Assembly: GCA_000999315.1 (NCBI GenBank)
Contig: LCFW01000007.1
Location: 1-64,000 of the forward strand
Length of the DNA: 64,000 bases
Source: Candidatus Peregrinibacteria bacterium GW2011_GWF2_43_17
GTDB lineage: Bacteria > Patescibacteriota > Gracilibacteria > UBA1369 > UBA12470
Reading direction: 5' to 3'
Made by a program: the position numbers and the translations under genes. Positions 1 through 8,265 of this stretch are shown in pieces. Below the pieces are notes generated by a model. That model did no database searches. It was not told where the DNA came from and saw nothing but the letters and a program-made list of their open reading frames with translations. Within the stretch, counting starts at the first letter, position 1; every line of letters begins with the position of its first letter.

Positions 1-450
1 TCCAATCACGATCGCCTTTCATCTTCTTGAGAAGTTCGGCCACCTTCGGGTCTAGCTCCATTTCGACATTAACAGATTCAATCTTATTCTCCCCGGGGGG
101 TATAAAGTTGCCTTGTAGTCTCTTACGTAAGTTTCGAGTTCCGCCTTGCTCATCGTGTTTGTTTTCTCGGCCCAGAATCCGGCATTTTCTTTCGTCGCGA
201 TTGCTATTACAGGTTTTACGCAGTTAATACCCTTCTTCTCTACAATCTTCTTCAATTCGGGTTTATCTTCTACCGCTCTGATAACCCACAACGCCGTATC
301 CACCATCGCCTTACTCATCCCCGCCAATTTCGCCGCATAATCGTAAATACTTGAAAAACCTTTTTCGCGCCAAATCTCCTCTCGCGCTATCTCGGGTAAC
401 AATAAAGCGCACCGTCTCAACCAATATTTCGCACTCTTCCCATACTTCAC
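1..450 (-). CDS. HNH-endonuclease-type N-terminal region, frameshifted, runs off window edge
   Basis: The reading frame opens at a GTG (448-450) and runs to a stop at 52. Its text (LPEIAREEIWREKGFSSIYD, then MSKAMVDTALWVIRAVEDKP) resembles the helical N-terminal region that precedes HNH nuclease domains in many Patescibacteria proteins. After about position 118 the matching sequence continues in another frame as LQGNFIPPGENKIESVN and then ELDPKVAELLKKMKGDRDW up to base 1. Adding one base near 117-118 joins the halves as VRD-LQGNF, which fits the family. The gene is therefore either truly broken or carries a one-base assembly error. The HNH domain itself would lie left of the window and is not seen, so nuclease function is inference only. 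Other starts upstream of the GTG are possible. Confidence 0.6.
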
Positions 451-740
451 AAATTCCGCATGTATGTTTTTCGTATTTTCGCAGTTAAATCGTGCCTCTC
501 TTATATCACTTTAACAGGAGGAAGTCCACCATCCCGACTGGACTTTTCGCGCGGTGATGGCACGCTCACCTTTTTCGCGTTGCGGCATGCCGAATTCATG
601 GCGAAATTCGTGTTATCTCGCGTGGAAAAACCTCGCCTTGCAGGATACAAATTTTGATGCAAAAATCGCCTCATCCCCCCACGAAAAAACCACGACGCAA
701 ACCTCGTTTTGCAACACGTCGAAATTCGCACCACCTCCCC
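451..740. other. Gap without a supportable gene
   Basis: These 290 bases separate the HNH-like gene from the DUF5663 gene. Open frames exist on both strands (for example 501-734 minus) but their translations are rich in Arg/Cys/Ser with no domain look. I see no tRNA, clear terminator or repeat. Confidence 0.4.
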
Positions 741-1052
741 TTACTCTCCGACCGCCGACAAATACAACTCTCGAAACTCCGCAAAAGCTTTCGCGAAAAC
801 CTGCTCGTAATTCGGCACATTTTGGCGAATATAATCTTCGACTTGCTTCGCGTCCATTTCGTCGGTCTCGATTTTGGCCTGAAAATCCACCCTCTTCTGA
901 TCGGGCAGGGCCTCCATAACCGCAAGCATAAGCCTATCTTCGAGCCTAACATACAGCTCGTCAATCATTTTGTCCTGATCCGCCTGCGGCAAAGCCCCCA
1001 TCCCGGCCTCCTTGATCAAATCCGTAAGAAATTTCTTGATGTTTGGATCCAT
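741..1052 (-). CDS. DUF5663-family small protein
   Basis: This is a 103-residue acidic, all-helical protein starting MDPNIKKFLTDLIKEAG. The frame is open 20 codons further upstream, but I chose the ATG at 1050-1052 because the upstream part is low in coding character and the family normally begins just before the 'DLI..KG/AG' helix. The body (QDKMIDELYVRLEDRLMLAV, then MEALPDQKRVDFQAKI) matches the pattern of DUF5663, a small family common in Patescibacteria and of unknown role. It lies 61 bases downstream of the giant repeat-bearing gene on the same strand and may be co-transcribed with it. No signal peptide or metal-binding motif is visible. Confidence 0.75.
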   Translation of the reverse strand: MDPNIKKFLTDLIKEAGMGALPQADQDKMIDELYVRLEDRLMLAVMEALPDQKRVDFQAKIETDEMDAKQVEDYIRQNVPNYEQVFAKAFAEFRELYLSAVGE

Positions 1053-1113
1053 ATTTTGTTTTTGTTTAAGTGATAAAAGTATAAAGCACGAACCTGTAGT
1101 TTTACCAGTCATT

Positions 1114-1932
1114 TTAGAGAGGTCTTACCTCCCTCAATCTGCGCATAAGCATCTTAAATCGTGACAACAGAGGTTGGCTCTCGCCGGCAACACCAAAAAC
1201 TCTAAGAAACTGCTCAGGCTCCGTTTCATTGGCAAAAATCAACTTGGCGGTATTCCCCAAGATCAAATCAAGAAGTCTTTTGGTTGCGGAACCATCCTCC
1301 ATAGCCTTAAGTGCTATAGCAAATTGCTCACCTTGATCGGGTGCAACATATAAATTCAATTGTCTTTGCCCATTCACGCTAACAACTTCGAACGGCATAA
1401 AGGAATTCAAATACGATTTAAAAGGTTCGCCTTTTAAAAGTTTCCTTATGTCATCTTCATCCTTATCTTCTAATGTTGTTGAAACTTCGGGCGCCACAAG
1501 TGGTGTCTCAGATGGTTCGACAGGTTCGGCAACAGGAGCTCTTTCCGCTTCCACCCCCACCGGTGTCGGTCCGGCTACGGGTTCAACAGGTAGCGTTGCC
1601 GGTACTTCCGGTGCTTCTACCGGCGTTGGCGACGGTCTTGGCATTTCCGCTCCCGCTGGTTCTACCGCGGGTCCGGGGGCAACAAATGGTGTCTCAGATG
1701 GTTCGACAGGTTCGGCAACAGGAGCTCTTTCCGCTTCCACCCCTGCCGGTGTCGGTCCGGCTACGGGTTCAACAGGTGGCATCTCGGGTGGTTCGACAGG
1801 TTGTTCGGTAACAGGTGTCCTTGCCGCTTCCACCCCTGCCGGTGTCGGTCCGGCTATGGGTTCCGTTTGCGGAACAAGTTCGGGTCCGGTAGAAAATGGA
1901 TCCTCTGTATCCCGCCTAAGTTCCGGCGGCAC
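1114..1932 (-). CDS. C-terminal segment of the giant repeat protein (third frame)
   Basis: This open frame is the natural continuation of the 1854-7199 frame once the hexanucleotide tract at 1966-2070 is put back in phase. In this frame the tract reads Pro-Thr repeats and runs on as NVPTSGETPPEEVPPELRRD. Then come about three Pro/Glu/Val-rich repeats built around VEPVAGPTPAGVEAERAPV, and finally a globular end of about 110 residues (EDKDEDDIRKLLKGEPFKSY to the C-terminus) that reads like a conserved domain. Called alone, it starts at an internal ATG (MPPELRRD), which is unlikely to be the true start. The repeats share nearly identical DNA 186 bases apart (about 1501 and 1687). Function is unknown. 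Confidence 0.7.
   Translation of the reverse strand: MPPELRRDTEDPFSTGPELVPQTEPIAGPTPAGVEAARTPVTEQPVEPPEMPPVEPVAGPTPAGVEAERAPVAEPVEPSETPFVAPGPAVEPAGAEMPRPSPTPVEAPEVPATLPVEPVAGPTPVGVEAERAPVAEPVEPSETPLVAPEVSTTLEDKDEDDIRKLLKGEPFKSYLNSFMPFEVVSVNGQRQLNLYVAPDQGEQFAIALKAMEDGSATKRLLDLILGNTAKLIFANETEPEQFLRVFGVAGESQPLLSRFKMLMRRLREVRPL
1480..1870 (-). repeat. Long direct repeats coding Pro/Glu/Val-rich units
   Basis: Blocks of about 90 bases starting near 1501 and 1687 are almost identical, and a shorter, more diverged copy lies at about 1801-1862. They encode the VAGPTPAGVEAERAPVAEPV-type units of the giant protein. Near-identity at DNA level suggests recent duplication or gene conversion. Confidence 0.75.
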
Positions 1933-4900
1933 TTCTTCCGGAGGAGTTTCGCCACTGGTAGGTACGTTGGGCGTTGGCGTTGGCGTTGGCGTTGGCGTTG
2001 GCGTTGGCGTTGGCGTTGGCGTTGGCGTTGGCGTTGGCGTTGGGGCGTTGGCGTTGGCGTTGGCATCACGGGTTGTACCGGCTCCACTGGTGGCAGTTCC
2101 GGCTTCGACTCATCCTTTTCTCCCGGCGCTACCGGCTTAATATTCGGATCATAAGGAGGCTTAAAGAACGTATCTTCCGTTGACGGCGGCCTCGAATCTA
2201 CCGGGTCCGGCAACTGGGTTATCAATCTTTGCCCATGCCTGGAATCCGGCAACTGCCTTCCTGCCTGTTCCTCAAGCGTCGGCCCTTCTATCCGAGGTGA
2301 GTCCGGCAACTTCGTTATCTGCGGCGGTTCCGGTGATTTCGGTGGCGTAGGCACAATCGGCTCAACGTCTCCCCAATCCCATTCTGTCCAAACATGACCG
2401 TTTACATAACCGGGTTGAGGATATAATTCAGCCGCCGTAAGTTCAGCGACTGGGGCCAAAGACGAGCCATCCGGTCCAACAAACACAAATCCATGACCAA
2501 GCGCCTCTGAAAAACCAGCCCCCTGTCCGGGCACTTCACCACCTTTATATTTTTCCAAATTCACAGGTCTTGAAACAACAACCGGAGGCATAACAAACAC
2601 CTCGCCTTTTTCACCGGTAATCAAATACTGGTAACTTGGACATTCGCCGTCAACTATCGGAGAGGTATATCCCCAGCTATCCGGATTTGGGATTTCTCCA
2701 GTAACGGAATACTCCATCCCCGAAGGTACCGGTGGCAACACCGGACCCGGTCCCGGCGGCGGAACTTTTATCGCATCCGTACCGTCAACTTTCGCTAAAG
2801 ACCTGATCAGCCCGCTATCATCTTGCGCGCACATAACGTACTCGCCCAAATATCTCGGATTCGCACCTCCCGACACATCGAAAAACTGTTTCAATTCGGG
2901 ATGCGCCGCAAAATCTATCGTAGCCGAATGCGTAGTCGGATCTATCGGGACTTTGAAATAAACCAAATCCCCGCTCGCATCATGCGCCCCCAAATACAAC
3001 CCTATTTTGCCGGCCGCAAACACAGGTGGAACACTTAACGACTCCGCTCCGCTCGTCGGTTGTCCGCCCGCAAGCATTTTATCAATATTGAAAACCACGT
3101 TCCCATGAGCATCCAAGCCTTTCCCTCCGATACCTCCGAAATGTAAATGTTGCTCATGTACGCTTTCGTAAACCGGCAAAGTATTGTTATGCCAATGTCC
3201 GCCCAATTTGTAATGTTCAAATCCCGAAACCCCTCCCGCGCTCGGAGTACCCGGCACGCCTGGCACGCCACCCGGCACACCCGCAACAGGCACCTCCGTC
3301 ACGCTCAAATGTTTCACTCCCGTCAAATAATCCAAACTCGGTTGAGTGAATTTCCCGTCAACAATTACTATATGGCCCTTCACCTCATCCGCAGTTAGAG
3401 CACCCGTCCCAACCAATTTCCCCAAAACCGTCGAAGCGTCATCCGTTGGGATATTGATACCCGTAATCCCGCCCGGAGCCACGTCAAACCCGTTCGCAGT
3501 CATCCAGTTTTGATCAACAACATGAGTACCGGGGATATAAGCCTCGTTCGGCAATTTGAAACTCGCCGGCACATTAACGGTTATATGTTCACTCGCTCCA
3601 CCCGGCACCCTGACCTCAAACCCTCTTGGCGCAATCGCCCCTCCGTACAAAGGATGTGTGGGCACGCCCGGGTTTGTAACATCTTCGGTAACCCTAAATC
3701 CATGCGACTCAAATTCGCGGATGGTATCCGGTGTCATCCTGCAATCGCTTCCATATCGAGGATTGTCCACTCCATGATCTTTCGCGAACTGATCCAAGTC
3801 ATTTACAGCACCATAATCAACTCTCGCATTATGCCCCCACGCCATGTGGTACAACTTGCTCGCGCCGAATCCGATTGCACTTGTAGCCGCCCCGAACAGA
3901 GCGCCTGTTCCAAACGCATAAGCATTTTCTCTTCTTTTTACTCCCTTAAACGCCTTATATTGCCCTGTAATCATTTGATTCAAAGCATCCATAATCGGCG
4001 CCTTAACCGTTCTAACCTTGTCCTCAACCTCTTGCTCGGTCAGACCGTTTCTAACCATATGTTTCTTCCCTTCTGAAATCATAAATAAAAGTTTCGTTCT
4101 CTCTTGCTCGACATGTTTTTCATCAGAGAATGAAATCAAATCCACCCTCGCCCCGCTTCTTTCTTTTCTGCCACTCAAAGACATTTCGTTTCTGGCTTCC
4201 GCCTCGGCGACAGCCGCAAATAAAGCATCTTGATCTCCGGCCTTAATAGCCGCGTCAATCGCGTTAATCATCTCGAGAGCCGGTTTTTTCTTGGTTGTGA
4301 CTTTTTCCAAATCAGCTTCAAAAGTCCCCGCTTCGGCACCATAAGCACCCAAAGCTTCCCTTCTGTTCTTATGAGCCTCTTGCATAATCACGGCTCTGTC
4401 TCTATGAAGAACTGCGAGCCCTCCACCAACAGCAATCCCCGCGCCAACGGCGACAAGCGCCGGCCCAATAGCCGGAGCCGCAACCATCGCTCCCAATCCG
4501 AGCGCAACAGCTTTCCTACCCATCGAACCCGCTATCGCGTTATAACCGAAATTTACGATCCCGTAAGTAACGATACCCGCACTTGTCGGAGAGGTAAGCC
4601 ACTTGAGAATCTTATGTCTTTCTCCCCACTGTTGTAATCTCTTAACAAATCTATTCGCCCAATTCTTATCTCTCATTTCCGAATGCACATCCACATTCGT
4701 CGCCCTTCCCAATTTCAAAGCCAATTTGAAATTATCCAAATCCAAATTCACCAAGCCCGCAATATGTCTCCTTTTGAGGTCTTCCATCTTTTCAACCGCA
4801 TTCGAAACAACAAGATTGTCCGCAGTTTCGCTTGTTGGAGGAGTACCCCTCTCCGTTCTTATTTTATTCACCAAGAAGGTCGCTCGCAGTTTAAATCTCG

Positions 4901-7199
4901 CATCATCAACGGAACCGACAAGATAACCTCTCGCCAAATCGTTAAGCTCATCCATCAAAGCGCCATCCTTGAACGTATCCACAACCTCGCTCTCGCTCAA
5001 TCCCAATTCAAACCTGTTCACAATCGCCGTAACTTCCGCCTCATGTTCGACCGCCTTACCCGCATCCCCGCTCATAACCTCTTTGAAAAAGTTAGGATCG
5101 GCTTTCAATTTATCAACAAACTCTTGTTCATATTTATCTATATACCCTTGCCTTGCCAAAGACCTTCCGTAAGACCTTACGAACTTCCCAACCTTCCAGA
5201 ATTTTGGAATGATTTTCCAAACAGACCCCGGATTAATCTCCGCCATCTCTCTTTCATATCTTTCTTCGGCCAACCTTCTCGCAACTTTCTTCAACTTCTC
5301 TTCAACATCAACCGCAACAACAGTCATCTCGCCTTGTCTATCTCGTTCCATAAATCTGACACGAGGAACTTTCGGACTCTCCGGCGTCTGCTCAATGAAA
5401 GATAAGTATTTAAACAGCGGTCCGTAATCATGGAATCCGGCATTTTTCAGCAATTGATAAATCGCATACAAAGCTTGCAAATCTTTTATCTCCAAGCCGA
5501 ACTGTTGCGCATACTCTTTGTTTTGATATATTTTCGCAACCTCTTCATAAGATTTATCACCGAAATTTCTGAAATTCTGACAAAGAACCGTAAGCAACCT
5601 TCTGACTTCCGTCGTGAAACCGTTGTCCTTCTCCCCCTCCTTAATATATAAGTCCCTCAAACCGGCAGGTAAAGTATCAATATTGGCTCTTATAACAGCC
5701 ATCGCATCGTCATAATTGCCATGATCTACATCCAAAAACTTCTGCGCTTCCTTGCCCCTTACTTCGGTATTTGGGATTTTCCTCCAACCCGCCTGCGTAT
5801 CAATCAATGAAAACACAACCGGTTGCGCATCAAGAGTTTTATAAAACTTCAACGCCGCGAGAACCTGCACAAAATTCGACTCGTGCCAACTGTTCGGCAC
5901 AAGCGTAATCGCTCTCATGTAAAGCTTCCCACCTCTTTCTTCTATAGCTTTTATCAAATCATCTATCATCTTCCTTCTGGCATCTCCGTCGCCTTTTTGA
6001 TCGCCCAAGAGCGTATCCAAAATCCCGTTTATACCTTCAAGTACACCCGGATTATCTTTTTCAAACTGATCCAACGTCATATTGCTCTCGGGATCATTAA
6101 CGGTTTGATAATTACCTTTCCCCGGCTCAATGGTATTCAAAATCATGTTTGCGATCTTCCTCGTAATATCGTCAATCCTCGCCGGCTTCACACGAACCGC
6201 GCCAGCAAGAATTTTTAATTTCCTGTCCCATTTGACACAACCATCTTGGTCCTCTTCGCCTGGCTTAATACCCATAATTTCACCGAGTATTTTCTCAGCC
6301 ACTTTATATCTGCCACCTTCGGCCGCAATTTTTTCCGGCGTATAACCTGCAATTTTCTCGACAAGCTGAACTCTCAACTCATCAGCCTCTTTTTCAAGCG
6401 CAAAGTGTTTTTCTTTCTTTTCTTTCGTCGCTTTCAAAACGCTCAAATGAACTCCGTATTCAGCCTTCTCTTCATCGCTCAACGACAAAGATTCATCCGG
6501 ATCCTCCGCGTCAAAAACCACCACGGGCTCTTTGTCCGACGGCAATCCCATCCTGTCGTCATCCCAATAAAATTTTCCATTATGTTCTCTGACGTGATTC
6601 CATCTTTCACTCAAAGAAACTCCCGCATTGAGAGATTCAAGATGCAATTCGTCCGCCATTTTATTCAAAAACTCTTTGAATTTTTTCTTATCCTCTTCGC
6701 TCAAATGCCCCGCAATCTCGTTATATTTTCTCCTCGCCAAAGTACACATGTAAGCCAGCTGCGTAAGCGGCTTTCTGTTGCCAACATTCGCTCCCAGTAT
6801 ATCGAAAAGCTCTTTGTAATCGGGCGCCCCTTCCTTCATCAAAAGTTCTGCGAATTTTTTCGTCTCCGCTTCTTTCCCCTGCACGCTATCCACAAACATT
6901 CTTTCGAGATTATCAACGGCGCGTTGGTTGACTTTTGGCGGAGGAACTGACTTGCCGATACCCTCCTCGACTGGCACGTCTCCCTTCTTGCGCGGCAATC
7001 TCGGCTCAACAACATCCCCCGGCGTACGTCCTTCCAACGTAGGATACTTCGGAGGAACTACTGTTTTTTTCGGCAACCTTGTCAACCTTGGTTCGATAAT
7101 ATCCCCGGGCGTACGTACGGTCTGCGACGGCACGGATGTCCCGGTACCTTCTTCAACCGACGGCACGGATGTCCCGGTACCTTCTTCAACCGACGGCAC
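1854..7199 (-). CDS. Main segment of a giant surface- or membrane-associated repeat protein (second frame)
   Basis: This 1,781-codon frame is the middle of a larger broken gene. It opens inside the 33-nt repeat (PSVEEGTGTSV units), passes a Pro-rich stretch, and then contains a long, mostly helical charged region. Two hydrophobic segments follow: about residues 870-930 (SPTSAGIVTYGIVNFGYNAI, then a Gly/Ala-rich stretch) and about residues 1095-1120 (GTGALFGAATSAIGFGAS). After them come beta-rich Gly/Pro/Val sequence and a Pro/Asp-rich tail. Past about position 2045 it reads Gln-Arg repeats from an out-of-phase hexamer tract, so the last ~75 residues are probably not native. I recognise no catalytic domain. 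The two hydrophobic segments suggest a bitopic or hairpin membrane anchor with large soluble parts; this is inference. Confidence 0.8.
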   Translation of the reverse strand: MPSVEEGTGTSVPSVEEGTGTSVPSQTVRTPGDIIEPRLTRLPKKTVVPPKYPTLEGRTPGDVVEPRLPRKKGDVPVEEGIGKSVPPPKVNQRAVDNLERMFVDSVQGKEAETKKFAELLMKEGAPDYKELFDILGANVGNRKPLTQLAYMCTLARRKYNEIAGHLSEEDKKKFKEFLNKMADELHLESLNAGVSLSERWNHVREHNGKFYWDDDRMGLPSDKEPVVVFDAEDPDESLSLSDEEKAEYGVHLSVLKATKEKKEKHFALEKEADELRVQLVEKIAGYTPEKIAAEGGRYKVAEKILGEIMGIKPGEEDQDGCVKWDRKLKILAGAVRVKPARIDDITRKIANMILNTIEPGKGNYQTVNDPESNMTLDQFEKDNPGVLEGINGILDTLLGDQKGDGDARRKMIDDLIKAIEERGGKLYMRAITLVPNSWHESNFVQVLAALKFYKTLDAQPVVFSLIDTQAGWRKIPNTEVRGKEAQKFLDVDHGNYDDAMAVIRANIDTLPAGLRDLYIKEGEKDNGFTTEVRRLLTVLCQNFRNFGDKSYEEVAKIYQNKEYAQQFGLEIKDLQALYAIYQLLKNAGFHDYGPLFKYLSFIEQTPESPKVPRVRFMERDRQGEMTVVAVDVEEKLKKVARRLAEERYEREMAEINPGSVWKIIPKFWKVGKFVRSYGRSLARQGYIDKYEQEFVDKLKADPNFFKEVMSGDAGKAVEHEAEVTAIVNRFELGLSESEVVDTFKDGALMDELNDLARGYLVGSVDDARFKLRATFLVNKIRTERGTPPTSETADNLVVSNAVEKMEDLKRRHIAGLVNLDLDNFKLALKLGRATNVDVHSEMRDKNWANRFVKRLQQWGERHKILKWLTSPTSAGIVTYGIVNFGYNAIAGSMGRKAVALGLGAMVAAPAIGPALVAVGAGIAVGGGLAVLHRDRAVIMQEAHKNRREALGAYGAEAGTFEADLEKVTTKKKPALEMINAIDAAIKAGDQDALFAAVAEAEARNEMSLSGRKERSGARVDLISFSDEKHVEQERTKLLFMISEGKKHMVRNGLTEQEVEDKVRTVKAPIMDALNQMITGQYKAFKGVKRRENAYAFGTGALFGAATSAIGFGASKLYHMAWGHNARVDYGAVNDLDQFAKDHGVDNPRYGSDCRMTPDTIREFESHGFRVTEDVTNPGVPTHPLYGGAIAPRGFEVRVPGGASEHITVNVPASFKLPNEAYIPGTHVVDQNWMTANGFDVAPGGITGINIPTDDASTVLGKLVGTGALTADEVKGHIVIVDGKFTQPSLDYLTGVKHLSVTEVPVAGVPGGVPGVPGTPSAGGVSGFEHYKLGGHWHNNTLPVYESVHEQHLHFGGIGGKGLDAHGNVVFNIDKMLAGGQPTSGAESLSVPPVFAAGKIGLYLGAHDASGDLVYFKVPIDPTTHSATIDFAAHPELKQFFDVSGGANPRYLGEYVMCAQDDSGLIRSLAKVDGTDAIKVPPPGPGPVLPPVPSGMEYSVTGEIPNPDSWGYTSPIVDGECPSYQYLITGEKGEVFVMPPVVVSRPVNLEKYKGGEVPGQGAGFSEALGHGFVFVGPDGSSLAPVAELTAAELYPQPGYVNGHVWTEWDWGDVEPIVPTPPKSPEPPQITKLPDSPRIEGPTLEEQAGRQLPDSRHGQRLITQLPDPVDSRPPSTEDTFFKPPYDPNIKPVAPGEKDESKPELPPVEPVQPVMPTPTPTPQRQRQRQRQRQRQRQRQRQRQRQRPTYLPVAKLLRKKCRRNLGGIQRIHFLPDPNLFRKRNP
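1966..2070 (-). repeat. Hexanucleotide (GTTGGC)n tract with a phase-breaking 2-nt insertion
   Basis: About 17 units of GTTGGC (plus strand) encode Pro-Thr repeats in the correct frame. At 2042-2045 the unit reads GGGG where GG is expected, which adds two bases. In gene direction this turns PTPT into QRQR and leads to a stop at 1854. Downstream of the tract the PT frame stays open to 1114. Confidence 0.9.
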
Positions 7200-7747
7200 G
7201 GATGTCCCGGTACCTTCTTCAACACGGATGTCCCGGTGCCTTCTTCGATCTGCGGCGGCACGGGCATTTCCGTTTTGTCAAAATACGACTCTCCCGCCTT
7301 CAAAATCCTCTCAAGAATCTTTAAATCCTCAAGTATTCTCGCTCTATCGAAATTACCTATATTTCGGAACCTTCTCCTAATATCCGAAATCATTTCGGTT
7401 TTTGTAGCCAAAACCACAACCACATCACGAACATTAAACAACTTCTCCGGAACGCGAATCACATCTTTTTTCTTATTCGCATCATTCATAACTTCGCCCA
7501 AAGGCGTCACTCTGATATCCGCTTTCGGATAATTGGTCACCTCTTCCATAAACCTTTTACACGAAGGATCTTCTGAAAATCGTTTTGCCAAATTCTCGGC
7601 GCCACCAATCGCTTTTCTCAAAAAGATCCCCTCGTCGGAAGATATTTTAGCCTTGTCTTCAGCTTGAAATCTCGCAATCAAAGATTCCAGCCTTTCAAAA
7701 TCAAATTGCGACTCTCGAGCTTCTACGGTTTTTGGTGTGTTAGCCAT
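7082..7747 (-). CDS. N-terminal segment of the giant repeat protein (first frame)
   Basis: The true start of the giant gene is probably the ATG at 7745-7747 (MANTPKTVEARESQFDFERL). About 165 residues of charged helical sequence follow, ending in a short PPQIEEGTGTSV that matches the 11-residue unit PSVEEGTGTSV. After that the frame becomes LKKVPGHPCRR repeats, which is the same 33-nt repeat read out of phase, and stops at 7082. Seven bases (CCGTCGG in gene direction) are missing after the first GTG compared with the neighbouring units. Restoring them joins this frame to the 1854-7199 frame. No signal peptide is seen at the N-terminus. Function unknown. Confidence 0.75.
   Translation of the reverse strand: MANTPKTVEARESQFDFERLESLIARFQAEDKAKISSDEGIFLRKAIGGAENLAKRFSEDPSCKRFMEEVTNYPKADIRVTPLGEVMNDANKKKDVIRVPEKLFNVRDVVVVLATKTEMISDIRRRFRNIGNFDRARILEDLKILERILKAGESYFDKTEMPVPPQIEEGTGTSVLKKVPGHPCRRLKKVPGHPCRRLKKVPGHPCRRRPYVRPGILSNQG
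7127..7249 (-). repeat. 33-nt tandem repeat with a 7-nt deletion
   Basis: About three and a half units of 33 bases encode PSVEEGTGTSV. Units at 7128-7160, 7161-7193 and 7194-7222 match; the unit at 7223-7249 follows after a loss of seven bases (between 7222 and 7223). The loss changes reading frame inside the giant gene. Confidence 0.9.
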
Positions 7748-7788
7748 ATTTTTTTGTTTTTAATATTTTTTTTAAATATATGTAAAAA

Positions 7789-8022
7789 TTAATTTGTTGC
7801 TAAAATCATTTGTTCGGAGAAAAGCACCTTCGCCAAATCCGGCAAAGAGTCCGATAAAACTTTCAGCGCGATTACCTGATCGTTGTAATTCGAACAAATA
7901 CTCAGCATAAAAAAAATCGGATACATCTGTTCCAAGCTGACCACGCCGGACATAAGCGCCTGCGCAATCGCTCGCTTGATTTTAACCTGTAAATTTTTGT
8001 TTTTGTCTTCGGTTTTAAGCAT
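7789..8022 (-). CDS. Small protein of unknown function
   Basis: A 77-residue protein (MLKTEDKNKNLQVKIKRAIA...) with a charged N-terminus and two amphipathic or hydrophobic helices (MSGVVSLEQMYPIFFMLSIC; VIALKVLSDSLPDLAKVLFS). It is not a typical signal peptide or lipoprotein. It lies 41 bases upstream of the giant gene on the same strand and has a promoter-like sequence just upstream, so it may be the first gene of a transcript 77aa-giant-DUF5663. I do not recognise a family; a small helical partner or chaperone of the large protein is only a guess. Confidence 0.6.
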   Translation of the reverse strand: MLKTEDKNKNLQVKIKRAIAQALMSGVVSLEQMYPIFFMLSICSNYNDQVIALKVLSDSLPDLAKVLFSEQMILATN

Positions 8023-8039
8023 GCGTTTTTGAAAATATC

Positions 8040-8053
8040 ATTATATGATACCA
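8040..8053 (-). promoter_or_regulatory. Promoter-like element before the 77-aa gene
   Basis: On the minus strand the sequence reads TGGTATCATATAATGATA; TATAAT lies at 8040-8045 and TGGTATCAT at 8045-8053. Either could act as a -10 with about 18-25 bases to the start at 8022. No good -35 is seen. Confidence 0.45.
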
Positions 8054-8192
8054 CAAAAACGGCTTTTCTTCAATAGCGTAACGCGTTCAGCGATTGCGAA
8101 TCGATCTCGTTACCCGCCATTCCGTCCCAGGACGGACCTCGACAGATTGGAAAAAGCAAGATCCGCCTTCGCTCTACGAAGAAATTAAAATT

Positions 8193-8265
8193 AAGGAACC
8201 TCTGAAAAATGTGATTCCGTTACGAAATTCTCATTCTTAGGAAGTATGTTTTTCAGAGGTTCTTT
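8193..8265. repeat. 17-bp inverted repeat (GGAACCTCTGAAAAA type)
   Basis: The left arm at 8193-8209 and the right arm at 8249-8265 are complementary (core GAACCTCTGAAAAA), enclosing about 39 bases. The right arm covers the stop codon of the 8264-9907 gene, so it could end that transcript. The same 14-base core occurs once more at 20920-20933 without a partner arm, which suggests the end of a small inverted-repeat element rather than a plain terminator. Confidence 0.65.

Noticed and set aside
1448-2140. Long plus-strand open frame rich in Gly/Ser/Thr/Val
   Set aside because: It is the antisense of the Pro/Glu/Thr-rich repeats of the giant gene, where repeat composition keeps all frames open.
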